Positions 26,561 to 35,293 of a DNA stretch of 64,000 nucleotides are shown here, piece by piece. A program made the translations under genes and the position numbers. Within the stretch, counting starts at the first letter, position 1; every line of letters begins with the position of its first letter. The stretch is from NCBI RefSeq assembly GCF_014138605.1, contig NZ_JACJHX010000004.1:186001-250000 (forward strand), in the 5' to 3' direction. This stretch comes from Peribacillus huizhouensis. GTDB lineage: Bacteria; Bacillota; Bacilli; Bacillales; DSM-1321. Under the pieces are notes generated by a model. It did not search any database. It was not told the DNA's origin and saw only the letters and a program-made list of their open reading frames with translations.

Positions 26561-26590
26561 GCTTGGAGAAATTTCTTCGAGCCTTTTTTC
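26561..26590 (+). terminator. terminator after the COG4705 gene
   Basis: Stem GCTTGGAGAAA / TTTCTTCGAGC with nearly no loop, followed by CTTTTTTC. Confidence 0.7.
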
Positions 26591-26736
26591 GTTATGAATT
26601 CATGAATATTTCTAGCCTTTTCACTGTATTCCTAATGAGTCACAATTGGTTCAATTCCATGTCTACTAGTTGTTCTTTGAATTTAACTTTGTGAAGAATT
26701 GAAGGGATCATTATACCCTTCTGTCATAGTAAATAT

Positions 26737-26776
26737 AAAAAGCCAATTCCTCAACGTTTAGAAGAATTGGCTTTTT
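26737..26776. terminator. bidirectional terminator between convergent genes
   Basis: 13-bp stem AAAAAGCCAATTC / GAATTGGCTTTTT with a 14-base loop. T-runs on both strands suit termination of the pentapeptide-repeat gene, whose stop lies 2 bases away. Confidence 0.85.
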
Positions 26777-26777
26777 C

Positions 26778-27416
26778 TTACTCCTTAATCTTTAATCCCA
26801 TCAAAGCAGCAAAACCAATTGCTTGCTCTGATGAAACCTCACAGCCTTTAAGGTCCTCCAGTGCTACGCTTATACTTTGAAATTGACAACTGCTTAGATC
26901 CACGCCTTTGAGCGAAGTTCCGATAAAGTTTGCTTCATTTAAATCACATTGCTTGAAAGCGACTTTACTAAACTTAGCTTCAAATACATCGACATTGCAA
27001 AGCGAACACGAATCAAACAGAACCTGTTTTAATTTCGCAAAACCAAAATTACTTAAGTTTGCATGACAATTTTCGAATCGAACATTTCCTAATGTTGCAT
27101 CAGAAAGATTCAATCCTAAGAGTTTCGATTCCTTAAATTCAACGCGATGAATAATGGCATCGCTAAAATCTGTATTGGATAGGTTACACTTTTCAAAAAT
27201 CACATCTGTTAATTCAATATTGCGGAATGATACATCAATAAAGGTCACATTTTTAAATATCACTTGTTCAAATCTGATTCGCTGGATATCTTCTCCGATG
27301 ATCGAGCAATCACTTATGATGCACAATTCATAATAAGGTTCATCCATATATTGAAAGTCTGTTGGAGTTACATCATAAGGAATCTTTGGTTGTTCGATTT
27401 TAAATTTAGTCGCCAT
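26778..27416 (-). CDS. pentapeptide-repeat protein
   Basis: 212 aa from the ATG at 27416 (GAAGGTGATAGG upstream). From about residue 45 to 185 every fifth position is hydrophobic (F, L or I), with units such as CNLSN TDFSD AIIHR VEFKE SKLLG. This is the signature of a right-handed quadrilateral beta-helix. The relaxed consensus, rich in F at the centre, resembles Qnr/McbG-like gyrase-protecting proteins, but length and sequence do not prove that role. It is a single gene with its own terminator. Confidence 0.85.
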   Translation of the reverse strand: MATKFKIEQPKIPYDVTPTDFQYMDEPYYELCIISDCSIIGEDIQRIRFEQVIFKNVTFIDVSFRNIELTDVIFEKCNLSNTDFSDAIIHRVEFKESKLLGLNLSDATLGNVRFENCHANLSNFGFAKLKQVLFDSCSLCNVDVFEAKFSKVAFKQCDLNEANFIGTSLKGVDLSSCQFQSISVALEDLKGCEVSSEQAIGFAALMGLKIKE

Positions 27417-27555
27417 CCTATCACCTTCATTGCTTCCTTTTTCCAACAAGAATAGCATATAAATGATTGCTCTTCTAATAAAATCTACCCACATCTAATC
27501 TATCTGGTTTAAACGACATGTAAATGACACATATAAAGAGTGTGAGGTCTGACCC

Positions 27556-28353
27556 CTAGTACAACATCGGATTCGCCAGTTGCTGTTCAATCATTAAATC
27601 ATCCAAGCTCTTAAACGTATACCCCCGCTTTTTCAAATCAGTAATGATCGAATCAAGTGCTTCGGCGTTATCTTTTGATACAGTATGCAGTAAAAGAATC
27701 GCACCAGGATGTATCTGCTTCATCACTTCACTATACGAATAGTTTGCTCCTTTTTGTTGATCGACAACCCAATCTTTAAAGGCTAGCGACCAGAAGATAT
27801 GGGTATATCCTTCTTGATTAGCGATGGCCATCGTTCGCTCACTAAAGATTCCTCGAGGTGGGCGTAAATAGTTCATCGTTTTCTGCCCTGTAATTCGCTC
27901 CGTTTCTTCTTTTACTTTCTGTAATTCATTTCGAATAGCTTCGTCCGATTTTGACGTCATATCTGGATGACTCCAGGAATGATTGCCGACGATATGACCT
28001 TCCTTTACCATTCTTACAACCAATTCTGGCGTTGTCTTCAAATAATGCCCTGTCACGAAAAACGTTGCCGGCACTTTTTGGCGGCGCAGGATATTTAGAA
28101 TATTAGCTGTATAGCCATTTTCATAGCCATTATCAAAGGTTAGATAAATATTCTTCTTGTCTGAGCTTCCTTTATATAAAGCACCATGCTTCTTCATCAT
28201 CTCATCAAGCTTGGTACCCGCTTGTGCAGGCTGCTCATTTTTTCCTTTATTAAAGCCCCAATGATTCGGTGCATTCGAATTTGTTGCGAAAGCTTCCAGC
28301 TGTGTGACAAAGAACAACATCAGCACCATTGGTACGATTATAAGCCTTTTCAT
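27556..28353 (-). CDS. pdaA: polysaccharide deacetylase PdaA (muramic delta-lactam synthesis)
   Basis: 265 aa from the ATG at 28353 (AGAGGAG seven bases upstream). A signal peptide (MKRLIIVPMVLMLFFVTQLEAFA) is followed by NHWGFNKGKNEQPAQAG, an N-terminal stretch typical of PdaA. The NodB domain shows TFDNGYENGYT, GNHSWSHPDMT, RPPRG and ILLHTVS. The enzyme removes acetyl from muramic acid so that delta-lactam forms in the spore cortex, which is needed for germination. Its presence supports a spore-forming host. Confidence 0.9.
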   Translation of the reverse strand: MKRLIIVPMVLMLFFVTQLEAFATNSNAPNHWGFNKGKNEQPAQAGTKLDEMMKKHGALYKGSSDKKNIYLTFDNGYENGYTANILNILRRQKVPATFFVTGHYLKTTPELVVRMVKEGHIVGNHSWSHPDMTSKSDEAIRNELQKVKEETERITGQKTMNYLRPPRGIFSERTMAIANQEGYTHIFWSLAFKDWVVDQQKGANYSYSEVMKQIHPGAILLLHTVSKDNAEALDSIITDLKKRGYTFKSLDDLMIEQQLANPMLY

Positions 28354-28470
28354 AATTCCGCTCCTCTGCTCTTTTTTACTTAGTGTTTGAACCAAGATTT
28401 AAATTATACGAAGTGGAATTTGGAAAAAAATCTAGGTTTCGGCATATACCTGTACAAAGGGGGAGTTTAT

Positions 28471-28647
28471 ATGACTTTGTGGTGGGTCGTAACAATTGGC
28501 TTTATCATCATTTTAGGCATTATCGGAATGATTTTTATTTATTTCTTTAGAAGCGGTCTAAAAAATGAAGAGATAGTCGAACCGACATTTCATGCTGATG
28601 AAGAAACGACTGAAGGAGAAAAGGATGTTGATGTGAAACTTCCATAA
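28471..28647 (+). CDS. small single-helix membrane protein
   Basis: 58 aa from the ATG at 28471, which follows AAAGGGGGAG by 7 bases. One transmembrane helix (WWVVTIGFIIILGIIGMIFIYF begins near residue 4) is followed by an acidic tail of about 30 residues. I do not recognise a family. It is divergent from pdaA, whose start is 117 bases away, and has its own terminator. Confidence 0.65.
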   Translation: MTLWWVVTIGFIIILGIIGMIFIYFFRSGLKNEEIVEPTFHADEETTEGEKDVDVKLP

Positions 28648-28675
28648 GTAGAGGGTTTTAAATCAGAATAAAATA

Positions 28676-28717
28676 AGCCAAGTTTGACCCTTAATGGGAC
28701 AAATCTTGGCTCTTTTT
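28676..28717. terminator. terminator between convergent genes
   Basis: AGCCAAG / CTTGGCT with an imperfect inner extension, followed by CTTTTTG on the plus strand; it also lies 14 bases after the enoyl-CoA hydratase stop on the minus strand. Confidence 0.75.
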
Positions 28718-28730
28718 GCTTTGCAGTCGC

Positions 28731-29516
28731 TTATTTATGCTGAAACATCGGTTTGCGTTTTTCGATGAATGCCAAAACGCCTTCTTTACTATCTTCTGTT
28801 CGAAAAACCTCGACAAACAATTCAGCCTCTAATTGAAGTCCTCTGTCAATCGAGGTTTCATATCCTTCATCAATGGCTTGTTTGATCCTCGATAATGATT
28901 GCAAGGAGTTTTTAGCGATTTTAGCTGCGAGATTTTTCCCTTCGATTAGGCCGTGTCCTCTTCTAACGACCCGATTGACGAGACCGATTTTTTCCGCTTG
29001 CAGTGCGGATATCGGGTCACCCGTCAGCATCATCTCCTTCGCCTTTGCTGTTCCTATTAGGCGGGGTAATCTCTGTGTACCACCCCCACCTGGGAATAAG
29101 CCAAGCTTCACTTCAGGTAGGCCGATTTGAATCTGTTCCTCGGCGATGCGAATATCACAAGCAAGCGCTAGCTCACAGCCACCACCGAGTGTGATGCCGT
29201 TTAAGACAGCGATCGTCGGCTTTGGACATGTAGCGATAAGATCCAGCGCCTCATGGCATTCGCTAATTTGCTGTCTTATATTCTCATCACCGAACATGTC
29301 TGGAAATTCTTTAATATCTGCTCCTGCTGCAAATGCCGTATAGCCGGATCCCGTTATAATAACCGCAACCGTCTCATGATCATGCTTAATATCTGTATAG
29401 ACTTCTTTTAAATCTCGAAAGACCTGTCTATTGATGACGTTCAAAGGGGGATTCATAATCGTAATAATAGCTAGATTGGCTTCCTTTTCAACCTTCACAA
29501 ATTGCGCCATTTTCAT
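28731..29516 (-). CDS. enoyl-CoA hydratase/isomerase family protein
   Basis: 261 aa crotonase-fold enzyme. The oxyanion-hole segments are FAAGADIKEF and TLGGGCELALACD, and the catalytic-Glu region is LPEVKLGLFPGGGGTQRLPR, the form seen in true hydratases acting on short-chain enoyl-CoA. The start could be ATG 29516 or ATG 29510, and a GTG at 29522 also fits the frame; AAGAGG lies 5 to 11 bases upstream of the two ATGs. It stands alone with no other beta-oxidation gene nearby. Confidence 0.87.
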   Translation of the reverse strand: MKMAQFVKVEKEANLAIITIMNPPLNVINRQVFRDLKEVYTDIKHDHETVAVIITGSGYTAFAAGADIKEFPDMFGDENIRQQISECHEALDLIATCPKPTIAVLNGITLGGGCELALACDIRIAEEQIQIGLPEVKLGLFPGGGGTQRLPRLIGTAKAKEMMLTGDPISALQAEKIGLVNRVVRRGHGLIEGKNLAAKIAKNSLQSLSRIKQAIDEGYETSIDRGLQLEAELFVEVFRTEDSKEGVLAFIEKRKPMFQHK

Positions 29517-29696
29517 AACCACCTCTTATTAGGTTTAGTCAGACACATATACGCAAGACATCTCAGGGTAGATACACTTACATTCCATATGTCCAAGCCA
29601 ATTTCCTTCTATGATTTGAATCCGCTCAAGATGATTGCTCATAATATATTTTGTGTTAGGACATAGTAACCGTAAATGCTTGGGGAGGAAATTACG

Positions 29697-30437
29697 TTGA
29701 AAAATTGGGCCTATATTTTTACATTCGTTATCTTAAATTTTATTTTGCAACCGAATATCGTTACGGCAAGCCCAAATTATCAAGAGTTACACGATACGTT
29801 ACTATCGACACTAAATCCTGCTATTTCAAAAGAGATTCAAAAATTTTATCAAACAAGCAAACAATACGGATTATATGATGCAAAAATCGTCCATATTCAA
29901 AGAGTAGAAGAAGGTGGATTTAACTGTATTGTAAAGGTGCAAGTGATGACTTTTGAACATGCCCATAATCCTCCCTATGGCACGGATACAATTACCTTCG
30001 AAGTAAAACCAGATGCAGTAAAAGTGGTAGATTTCGTTCATCTCGGGGACGAGGAAGAAAAGAAAATAGGGCAATTTTATCAAGAAGCTCTAGCCGATAT
30101 CCAACAAACATTTGAGCTCCATTTAAAAGATTATCAGATGTATACGTATGATCAGCTTTTATTTGAATCTGAAATACAGAAGGATTTTATACCTCTTGCT
30201 CATATTGCAGAAAAAATTATAACAACTTTGCTAAATCCTGAGATTAAACCGCCGTTTAAAAATGTCATTGACCCCGTTACCTTTATAAACGGTAGCCAAG
30301 GCTATGTTTTATTTAAAAGAGCGGATGGGACAAACTATGTGTATGTCTTGCAGAAAACAGACGATGATTGGCAAATTACCAATAAGAAAAAGAAAAAAGG
30401 CAAGAAGATGAAAGCAGAACTGCCTTGGTATGAGTAA
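29697..30437 (+). CDS. DUF3888-type secreted protein
   Basis: 246 aa from a TTG at 29697, chosen because GGGGAGGAAATTACG directly precedes it; an ATG at 29676 lies before that site. MKNWAYIFTFVILNFIL then VTASP forms a signal peptide. The mature part, beginning NYQELHDTLLSTLNPAISKE, matches my memory of DUF3888 proteins of Bacillus, which have no established function. The C-terminus is very basic (KKKKKGKKMKAE). No operon partner. Confidence 0.72.
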   Translation: MKNWAYIFTFVILNFILQPNIVTASPNYQELHDTLLSTLNPAISKEIQKFYQTSKQYGLYDAKIVHIQRVEEGGFNCIVKVQVMTFEHAHNPPYGTDTITFEVKPDAVKVVDFVHLGDEEEKKIGQFYQEALADIQQTFELHLKDYQMYTYDQLLFESEIQKDFIPLAHIAEKIITTLLNPEIKPPFKNVIDPVTFINGSQGYVLFKRADGTNYVYVLQKTDDDWQITNKKKKKGKKMKAELPWYE

Positions 30438-30472
30438 AGTGTTTATTGAAAAAAGAGAGTTGCGAAAGACAA

Positions 30473-30542
30473 TATCAGCCCGTTTTTCTATTTTATCAGC
30501 CGCTTAATATCCTTTATCAGCCGATTTGCAAATATATCAGCC
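30473..30542. repeat. four TATCAGCC units spaced 20-21 bases
   Basis: TATCAGCC occurs at 30473, 30494, 30515 and 30535, separated by short AT-rich spacers, just after the DUF3888 gene. Spacing of about two helical turns puts the copies on one face of the DNA. Function unknown. Confidence 0.6.
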
Positions 30543-30567
30543 AACCGCCTTTTCATTCCTATCTAAC

Positions 30568-30625
30568 TTGACAATTTCGAGAAAAAGAGTATAGTTAACC
30601 TTGTTAACAGTTAATAAAGGTAACC
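30568..30625 (+). promoter_or_regulatory. promoter and dyad operator of the marR-MFS operon
   Basis: TTGACA (30568-30573), 16 bases, TATAGT (30590-30595) makes a good sigma-A promoter. Downstream, GTTAACCTT ... AAGGTAACC forms an imperfect dyad with GTTAAC at its left centre. A MarR protein binding here would block its own transcription. Confidence 0.7.
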
Positions 30626-30649
30626 ATTATTTTAAAAGGAGAGATCTAC

Positions 30650-31072
30650 TTGCAAGGTTTTTTTCGGCATTATTTATCTGTATACAGACCGCTCATTACC
30701 AAGTTGAATGTGCTGCTCGGCGAATATGACCTTTCCTACTCTTTGTGGCAGGTTATTTTTTTCGTAAAAAATAACGGGCCTTCCACTCTTGTGGATATAT
30801 CTAGCCATTACAATATCGAAAAACCTTCTATTACGAGATCTGTTCATCGTTTGGAAGAAATGCTACTTGTTAAACAAATTCCAGGAAAAGATCGCCGTGA
30901 AAAAATTATTGAGCTTACCGATTCTGGTGAAGAAATTTATCAAACATGCCGTGCAAAGATTACGGAGTTGGAACACATGATTATGAAAGACATTCCTGAA
31001 AATATGCTGGAGGCTGCTTTTCAGGTTTTTCCATTGATACGAGAAAATCTAAATAATAAAGAGGGGAAATAA
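30650..31072 (+). CDS. MarR-family transcriptional regulator
   Basis: 140 aa from TTG at 30650, with AAAAGGAGAG just upstream. The winged helix reads VDISSHYNIEKPSITRSVHRLE followed by the wing IPGKDRREKIIELTDSG, the standard MarR DxRxxxxxLT form. It is one base from the following MFS gene and probably represses that efflux pump and itself through the dyad at 30593-30625, with release by the exported compound. Confidence 0.88.
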   Translation: MQGFFRHYLSVYRPLITKLNVLLGEYDLSYSLWQVIFFVKNNGPSTLVDISSHYNIEKPSITRSVHRLEEMLLVKQIPGKDRREKIIELTDSGEEIYQTCRAKITELEHMIMKDIPENMLEAAFQVFPLIRENLNNKEGK

Positions 31073-31073
31073 A

Positions 31074-32264
31074 ATGAATAAACCGAAATTATGGACGAAG
31101 GATTTTCTAATCGTTTCTACCGCAAACTTTTTCCTATATTTCACTTTTTACTTATTAATCGCAACGATATCCGTGTATGCGATTGAGAAATTTCACGCTT
31201 CACCAAGTATGGCAGGTCTTGCATCTGGTATTTTCGTATTAGGGGCACTCGTTGCACGTCTTTTCTCAGGGAAATCCATTGAACAAGTGGGTAGAAAAAA
31301 GATGTTGTATATTGGCTTTATTTCGATTTTAATTGTCACACTTCTCTATTTTGTCGTGAACAGCATGACCACCCTTTTAGTGGTTCGTTTCTTACACGGT
31401 GCTGCTTTTGGGATGGCTTCAACAGCGACAGGAACCATTGTCGCAAGTGTTATCCCGAATGAACGACGCGGGGAAGGTACCGGTTATTATGCATTGAGCG
31501 TGACTCTTGCTGCTGCAATCGGACCATTTTTAGGCATCTTTATCAATCAACATGTCGGCTTTAATATGAATTTCATTTTATGTACAATTCTGTTACTTGT
31601 TAGCTTTATTGCTGCTTTCTTCTTAAAAGTGGCCAAAGTGGAATTTACAAAAGAACAATTAGCAAACATGAAAGAATTTAAGCTTAGCAACTTCTTTGAA
31701 ACGAAAGCTTTTCCCATTTCAATCATTGCTGTCTTTGTTGGATTGTGTTACTCAAGTATTCTTACCTTCATTACATCTTATTCACAGGAAATTCATTTAG
31801 TTGATGTCGCTAGTTTCTTCTTTGTTGTGTATGCTGTGGCAATTTTAGTATCTAGACCGTTTACTGGCCGGTGGTTTGATACCAAGGGTGAAAATTTTGT
31901 GATGTATCCAGCCTTTTTATTTTTTGCTATCGGTTTGCTCATTCTTAGTCAAGTACATCTTGGCTATTCCCTTTTAGTAGCTGGAGTATTTGTTGGACTT
32001 GGCTATGGAACATTTATGTCTAGTGCTCAAGCGATTTCGATTAAGGTGTCTCCAAAACATCGAATGGGGTTGGCAACGTCTACTTACTTTATCTTTACTG
32101 ATTTAGGAGTAGGGATTGGACCATTTATTCTAGGATCTTTAATTCCTGTCATGGGCTTTCGCGGATTGTATATGACGATGGCTATCGTAATTTTTGCTTG
32201 CATCTTCTTATATTATTTCTTACATGGAAAAAAAGCAGTACGTGGAACAGTCACTATGAGCTAA
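31074..32264 (+). CDS. MFS transporter, drug-efflux type
   Basis: 396 aa with about 12 hydrophobic segments. The loop 2-3 motif is GKSIEQVGRKKMLYIG (GxxxDRxGRKx type), and GRWFDTKGENF is its counterpart in the second half. ATGTASTATGTIVASVIPNE-type helix 5 sequence also fits proton-coupled drug exporters. It is co-transcribed with the MarR gene, so an efflux role induced by a small molecule is likely; the substrate is unknown. Confidence 0.87.
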   Translation: MNKPKLWTKDFLIVSTANFFLYFTFYLLIATISVYAIEKFHASPSMAGLASGIFVLGALVARLFSGKSIEQVGRKKMLYIGFISILIVTLLYFVVNSMTTLLVVRFLHGAAFGMASTATGTIVASVIPNERRGEGTGYYALSVTLAAAIGPFLGIFINQHVGFNMNFILCTILLLVSFIAAFFLKVAKVEFTKEQLANMKEFKLSNFFETKAFPISIIAVFVGLCYSSILTFITSYSQEIHLVDVASFFFVVYAVAILVSRPFTGRWFDTKGENFVMYPAFLFFAIGLLILSQVHLGYSLLVAGVFVGLGYGTFMSSAQAISIKVSPKHRMGLATSTYFIFTDLGVGIGPFILGSLIPVMGFRGLYMTMAIVIFACIFLYYFLHGKKAVRGTVTMS

Positions 32265-32489
32265 TTAGTTAAGAGGCAGACCTCACTTATGTCATATAAT
32301 CGACTTATAGCTGTTTTTAGTAAGATGTAGTTTTATAAAAAAGATTGATTATTTATAACCTTATCGTGACTTAAATTAAAGAAGCCATAAAAAATAAGGA
32401 GTGATACATGACTAATATGTATCACTCCTTTACTTCTTGTTCAACAAGCGAGTCCTTATAATCAATCTTATAATCAATTAATTCTTCTT

Positions 32490-32869
32490 TCACCAAAGCA
32501 CCTTACTGTTTAATCTATTTCCAAATGTCCTTTTTCTCTTCTTTTTCGGGATTTCCTCTTGCTTCTGTATATAATCCACTGCTAGATCTAACTTTTCTTT
32601 AAACAACCGTTTTTCTTCTTCATATTTCTTCATCAATTCCCCAACTGAAGAAGCAATTTCTCTTGTGTATTCTTCCATAGATTCAACTTTCTCTCTGATG
32701 GCTGCATACTCTACTGCCATATCTTTAAATGCTATCAAAAGTTGATCATATTGCGTTTCTAAAAATGCGATATCTGTTTCTTTTCCCGTATTGATAGTGC
32801 GGTATCGCTTGGCGATACGCGATGTATTGCTTTATTCATATCGTTTACAATATCGCTTTTTCTTCTCAT
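32490..32869 (-). pseudogene. coiled-coil protein gene with probable 2-base frameshift
   Basis: From an ATG at 32869 one frame reads MRRKSDIVNDMNKAIHR, then diverges; the second frame continues RIAKRYRTINTGKETDIAFL and runs through a long charged coiled coil (VESMEEYTREIASSVGELM) to KKKRKRTFG near the C-terminus. Dropping one CG from the CGCG at about 32820 joins them into a protein of about 125 aa. The break sits beside a small palindrome (GTATCGC/GCGATAC). Alternatively the 82-codon frame from 32738 is the only gene. Function not recognised. Confidence 0.45.
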
Positions 32870-32907
32870 ATTTTCTTAAACTATAATCCGTATAAAATTA
32901 ACCTATT

Positions 32908-33038
32908 TGGTAATTTTAGTTAAGTAGCTAAAATTACCATACATACAATTGACTTTATAAAAAGAATAGAGTACATTGCTAAATGTACTTTAACCAAACC
33001 ACTTTGTTCAAAGTAGCTTAATTAAAGTGGTTTGATTA
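32908..33038. promoter_or_regulatory. nested inverted repeats upstream of the SDR gene
   Basis: TGGTAATTTTAG/CTAAAATTACCA (32908-32939) is a perfect 12-bp stem. A second, TAACCAAACCACTTT / AAAGTGGTTTGATTA (32991-33038, one mismatch), is flanked by direct repeats AAATGTACTTTAAC and AAATGTATTTTAAC. The promoter-bearing repeat at 32936-32972 lies between. These could be operators or a leader RNA structure. Confidence 0.5.
32936..32972 (+). repeat. 37-bp promoter repeat, copy 1
   Basis: Identical over 37 bases to 33989-34025. It contains ATTGACTTTATAAAAAGAATAG; TTGACT fits a -35 box. It precedes the SDR gene as the second copy precedes the DUF3533 gene, and GGAARGATGCAACATAT also recurs downstream of both. 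Confidence 0.75.
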
Positions 33039-33095
33039 AAATGTATTTTAACTTAAGGAAAGATGCAACATATTTTAATAAGAAGGTGGATTATT

Positions 33096-33902
33096 ATGGG
33101 AAGAGTGCAAGGGAAAGTAGCATTAGTGACAGGTGGGGCATCAGGTATAGGGTTATCGATATCCACATTGATGGCGAAGGAAGGCGCAAAAGTCGTGATT
33201 GCCGATTTTAACGAAGCAGGAGCAAAAGAAGCGGCTGAAAACATAAAAAAACAAGGTGGGGAAGCAGTTGGAATTTTCTTGGATGCTGGAAAAGCAGACT
33301 CAATCCAGGTAGCTGTCGACTTCACAATTGAACAATATGGAACGATTACGGTACTTGTTAATAATGTGGGTTTGACTAACTTACAAAAAGATCTGGATGT
33401 CGTGAATTTAGATTTGGAAGAATGGGACAGACTGATGGATGTGAATTTAAAAAGTGTGCTATTGGGAAGCAGATTTGCAATTCCTCACATGATTAAAGCT
33501 GGAGGCGGTTCCATTATCAATACAGCCTCTATGGCTGGATTTACAGGTGACGCTGTACGATCTGCATATGGGGCGTCCAAAGCTGCTGTAGTGAATTTGA
33601 CTCGTTATATCGCTGCTCAGTATGGTAAAGATCATATTCGTTGTAACGGAGTGGCTCCAGGTCTTATATTAACTCCTGCAGCGAAAAATAATATGCCTCC
33701 TGCTGTACTCGATATTTTTGCGAAATTTAATGCATTACCATACCATGGTGAAGCGGATGATATCGGATATACCGTTCTATTCCTTGCATCTGATGAGTCC
33801 AAATTCATTACAGGTCAGACGATCCAAGTGGAAGGCGGTCATTACATGGCCAACCCAAGCATTTCTGACTTTAATGATTATGTAACTAAACAGTCGAAAT
33901 AA
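33096..33902 (+). CDS. short-chain dehydrogenase/reductase
   Basis: 268 aa from the ATG at 33096 (AGAAGGTGG upstream). Classical SDR: TGGASGIG near the N-terminus, NNVG, catalytic Ser in NTASMAG, YGASK, and SKFITGQTIQVEGGHYM at the C-terminus. Specificity is unknown. It shares a duplicated promoter segment with the downstream DUF3533 gene and ends at its own terminator, so it is a separate unit. Confidence 0.87.
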   Translation: MGRVQGKVALVTGGASGIGLSISTLMAKEGAKVVIADFNEAGAKEAAENIKKQGGEAVGIFLDAGKADSIQVAVDFTIEQYGTITVLVNNVGLTNLQKDLDVVNLDLEEWDRLMDVNLKSVLLGSRFAIPHMIKAGGGSIINTASMAGFTGDAVRSAYGASKAAVVNLTRYIAAQYGKDHIRCNGVAPGLILTPAAKNNMPPAVLDIFAKFNALPYHGEADDIGYTVLFLASDESKFITGQTIQVEGGHYMANPSISDFNDYVTKQSK

Positions 33903-33929
33903 TCGTGTGGACATTCATATAACAAACTA

Positions 33930-33964
33930 TCCCCTGGATAAGATCAGACTTATTCGGGGTTTTT
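33930..33964 (+). terminator. terminator after the SDR gene
   Basis: Imperfect stem CCCCTGGATAAG / CTTATTCGGGG followed by TTTTTAG. Confidence 0.7.
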
Positions 33965-33988
33965 AGTTAGGAATCTCTTATTGAATTA

Positions 33989-34025
33989 ACCATACATACA
34001 ATTGACTTTATAAAAAGAATAGAGT
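33989..34025 (+). repeat. 37-bp promoter repeat, copy 2
   Basis: Exact copy of 32936-32972, 44 bases before the DUF3533 gene start. TTGACT again supplies a -35-like box. Confidence 0.75.
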
Positions 34026-34068
34026 GCTTTGAATATTATTTATTTTATCTTCAGGAAGGATGCAACAT

Positions 34069-35250
34069 ATGAAATTTACTCAGTTCTTAAAAACAAAAGG
34101 TGCGAATGCTGCAATTTTCATGGGGATTTTCTACGCAATCGCAATGCTAGGCATCTTCTTACCTGGTTATACAGCAATTCCAGGAAACATCGATAAATTA
34201 CCGATTGCTATTGTCAACGAGGATGCTGGTGAATACGGGGCAAAGATTGCCAGCCAGTTACAAGTGAATTTACCGTTTAAAGAAATCGAGACGGGTTTAA
34301 CGAATAAAAAAGCCTTAAAAGATTTAGAGAAAAATGATTTAGGATTGGTCGTGCACATTCCAGAAACATTCTCTGCAGATATGAAAAATGGCGAGACTTC
34401 ATCCAGTATCGACTTTACAATTAATGAAGCTGGGGCAACAGTTGTTTCTTCCACTATGAATTCAATCGTTACGGAAATTAACAACCAGTTAAGCGCACAA
34501 TTCTCACAACAAACAGCACAAGACGTGTTAATGAACTTCAATGTACCAGAGAAGCAAGCTGCGGAAGTAGCGGAAAATATAGAAACAGCTTATGTAGGAA
34601 ATGTAGTTACAATTAACGAAATACCAGACGGTATGCATAATAATATGCTACCAATGTTCTTAACAATGGCCGGCTATGTTGGTGCGATGATCGGGTCGAT
34701 GCAATTAGTAGGCGCATTTAAAGCAAGCCGTAAAAAAGCGAGCAAAACACGTTTATTCATTTATGTACAATTAATTGCGTTAGTGATTGCAGTTGTATCG
34801 TCACTAGTTGCTACAGGCGTAGCATATTTAATCAATGAGCCAAGTGGTGGTGACCTGTTCTTCAGTTTAGTAGGGCAACAAACTTTAAATTATATGGTAT
34901 GCTTCAACTTCACAGCGATTTCAATCTTCTTATTAGGTGAAGGCGGAATGATTTTAAACTTACCAATTTTATTTACACAAACATTAGCAAATGGTGCCAC
35001 AATTACACGTGAAATGATGTACTTACCATATGAATGGATGAGCCACATTTCACCAATGTATTACTCGGTACAAGCGTACTTTGCAAACTTATATGGAAGC
35101 ATTAGTCCAAGTCCATATATTTGGTCGATGGTTGCTGTTGGCGCGGTTGCGATGTTAATTAATATTATTATCGTCGCTATTTTCCACAAACCAATGTCAG
35201 TATATGTTCCGGCCACAGACGCTAAGAATACTACTGAAATCACAGCTTAG
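34069..35250 (+). CDS. DUF3533/YhgE-type ABC-2 membrane protein
   Basis: 393 aa from the ATG at 34069 (AGGAAGG nine bases upstream; an ATG three codons earlier is too close). One N-terminal helix (AAIFMGIFYAIAMLGIF) is followed by an extracellular domain with PIAIVNEDAG, typical of YhgE/Pip and DUF3533, then about five C-terminal helices. The family resembles ABC-2 export permeases and phage-receptor-like proteins; a role in export or stress tolerance is inferred. It is followed 43 bases later by a PadR regulator. Confidence 0.82.
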   Translation: MKFTQFLKTKGANAAIFMGIFYAIAMLGIFLPGYTAIPGNIDKLPIAIVNEDAGEYGAKIASQLQVNLPFKEIETGLTNKKALKDLEKNDLGLVVHIPETFSADMKNGETSSSIDFTINEAGATVVSSTMNSIVTEINNQLSAQFSQQTAQDVLMNFNVPEKQAAEVAENIETAYVGNVVTINEIPDGMHNNMLPMFLTMAGYVGAMIGSMQLVGAFKASRKKASKTRLFIYVQLIALVIAVVSSLVATGVAYLINEPSGGDLFFSLVGQQTLNYMVCFNFTAISIFLLGEGGMILNLPILFTQTLANGATITREMMYLPYEWMSHISPMYYSVQAYFANLYGSISPSPYIWSMVAVGAVAMLINIIIVAIFHKPMSVYVPATDAKNTTEITA

Positions 35251-35293
35251 TTTTGCTAAATTAAGGACAATTATTCTTGAGGGAGCATAGAGA

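Noticed and set aside
30473-30542. Riboswitch or T-box leader before the marR operon
   Set aside because: The array precedes the -35 box, so it is not transcribed with marR.
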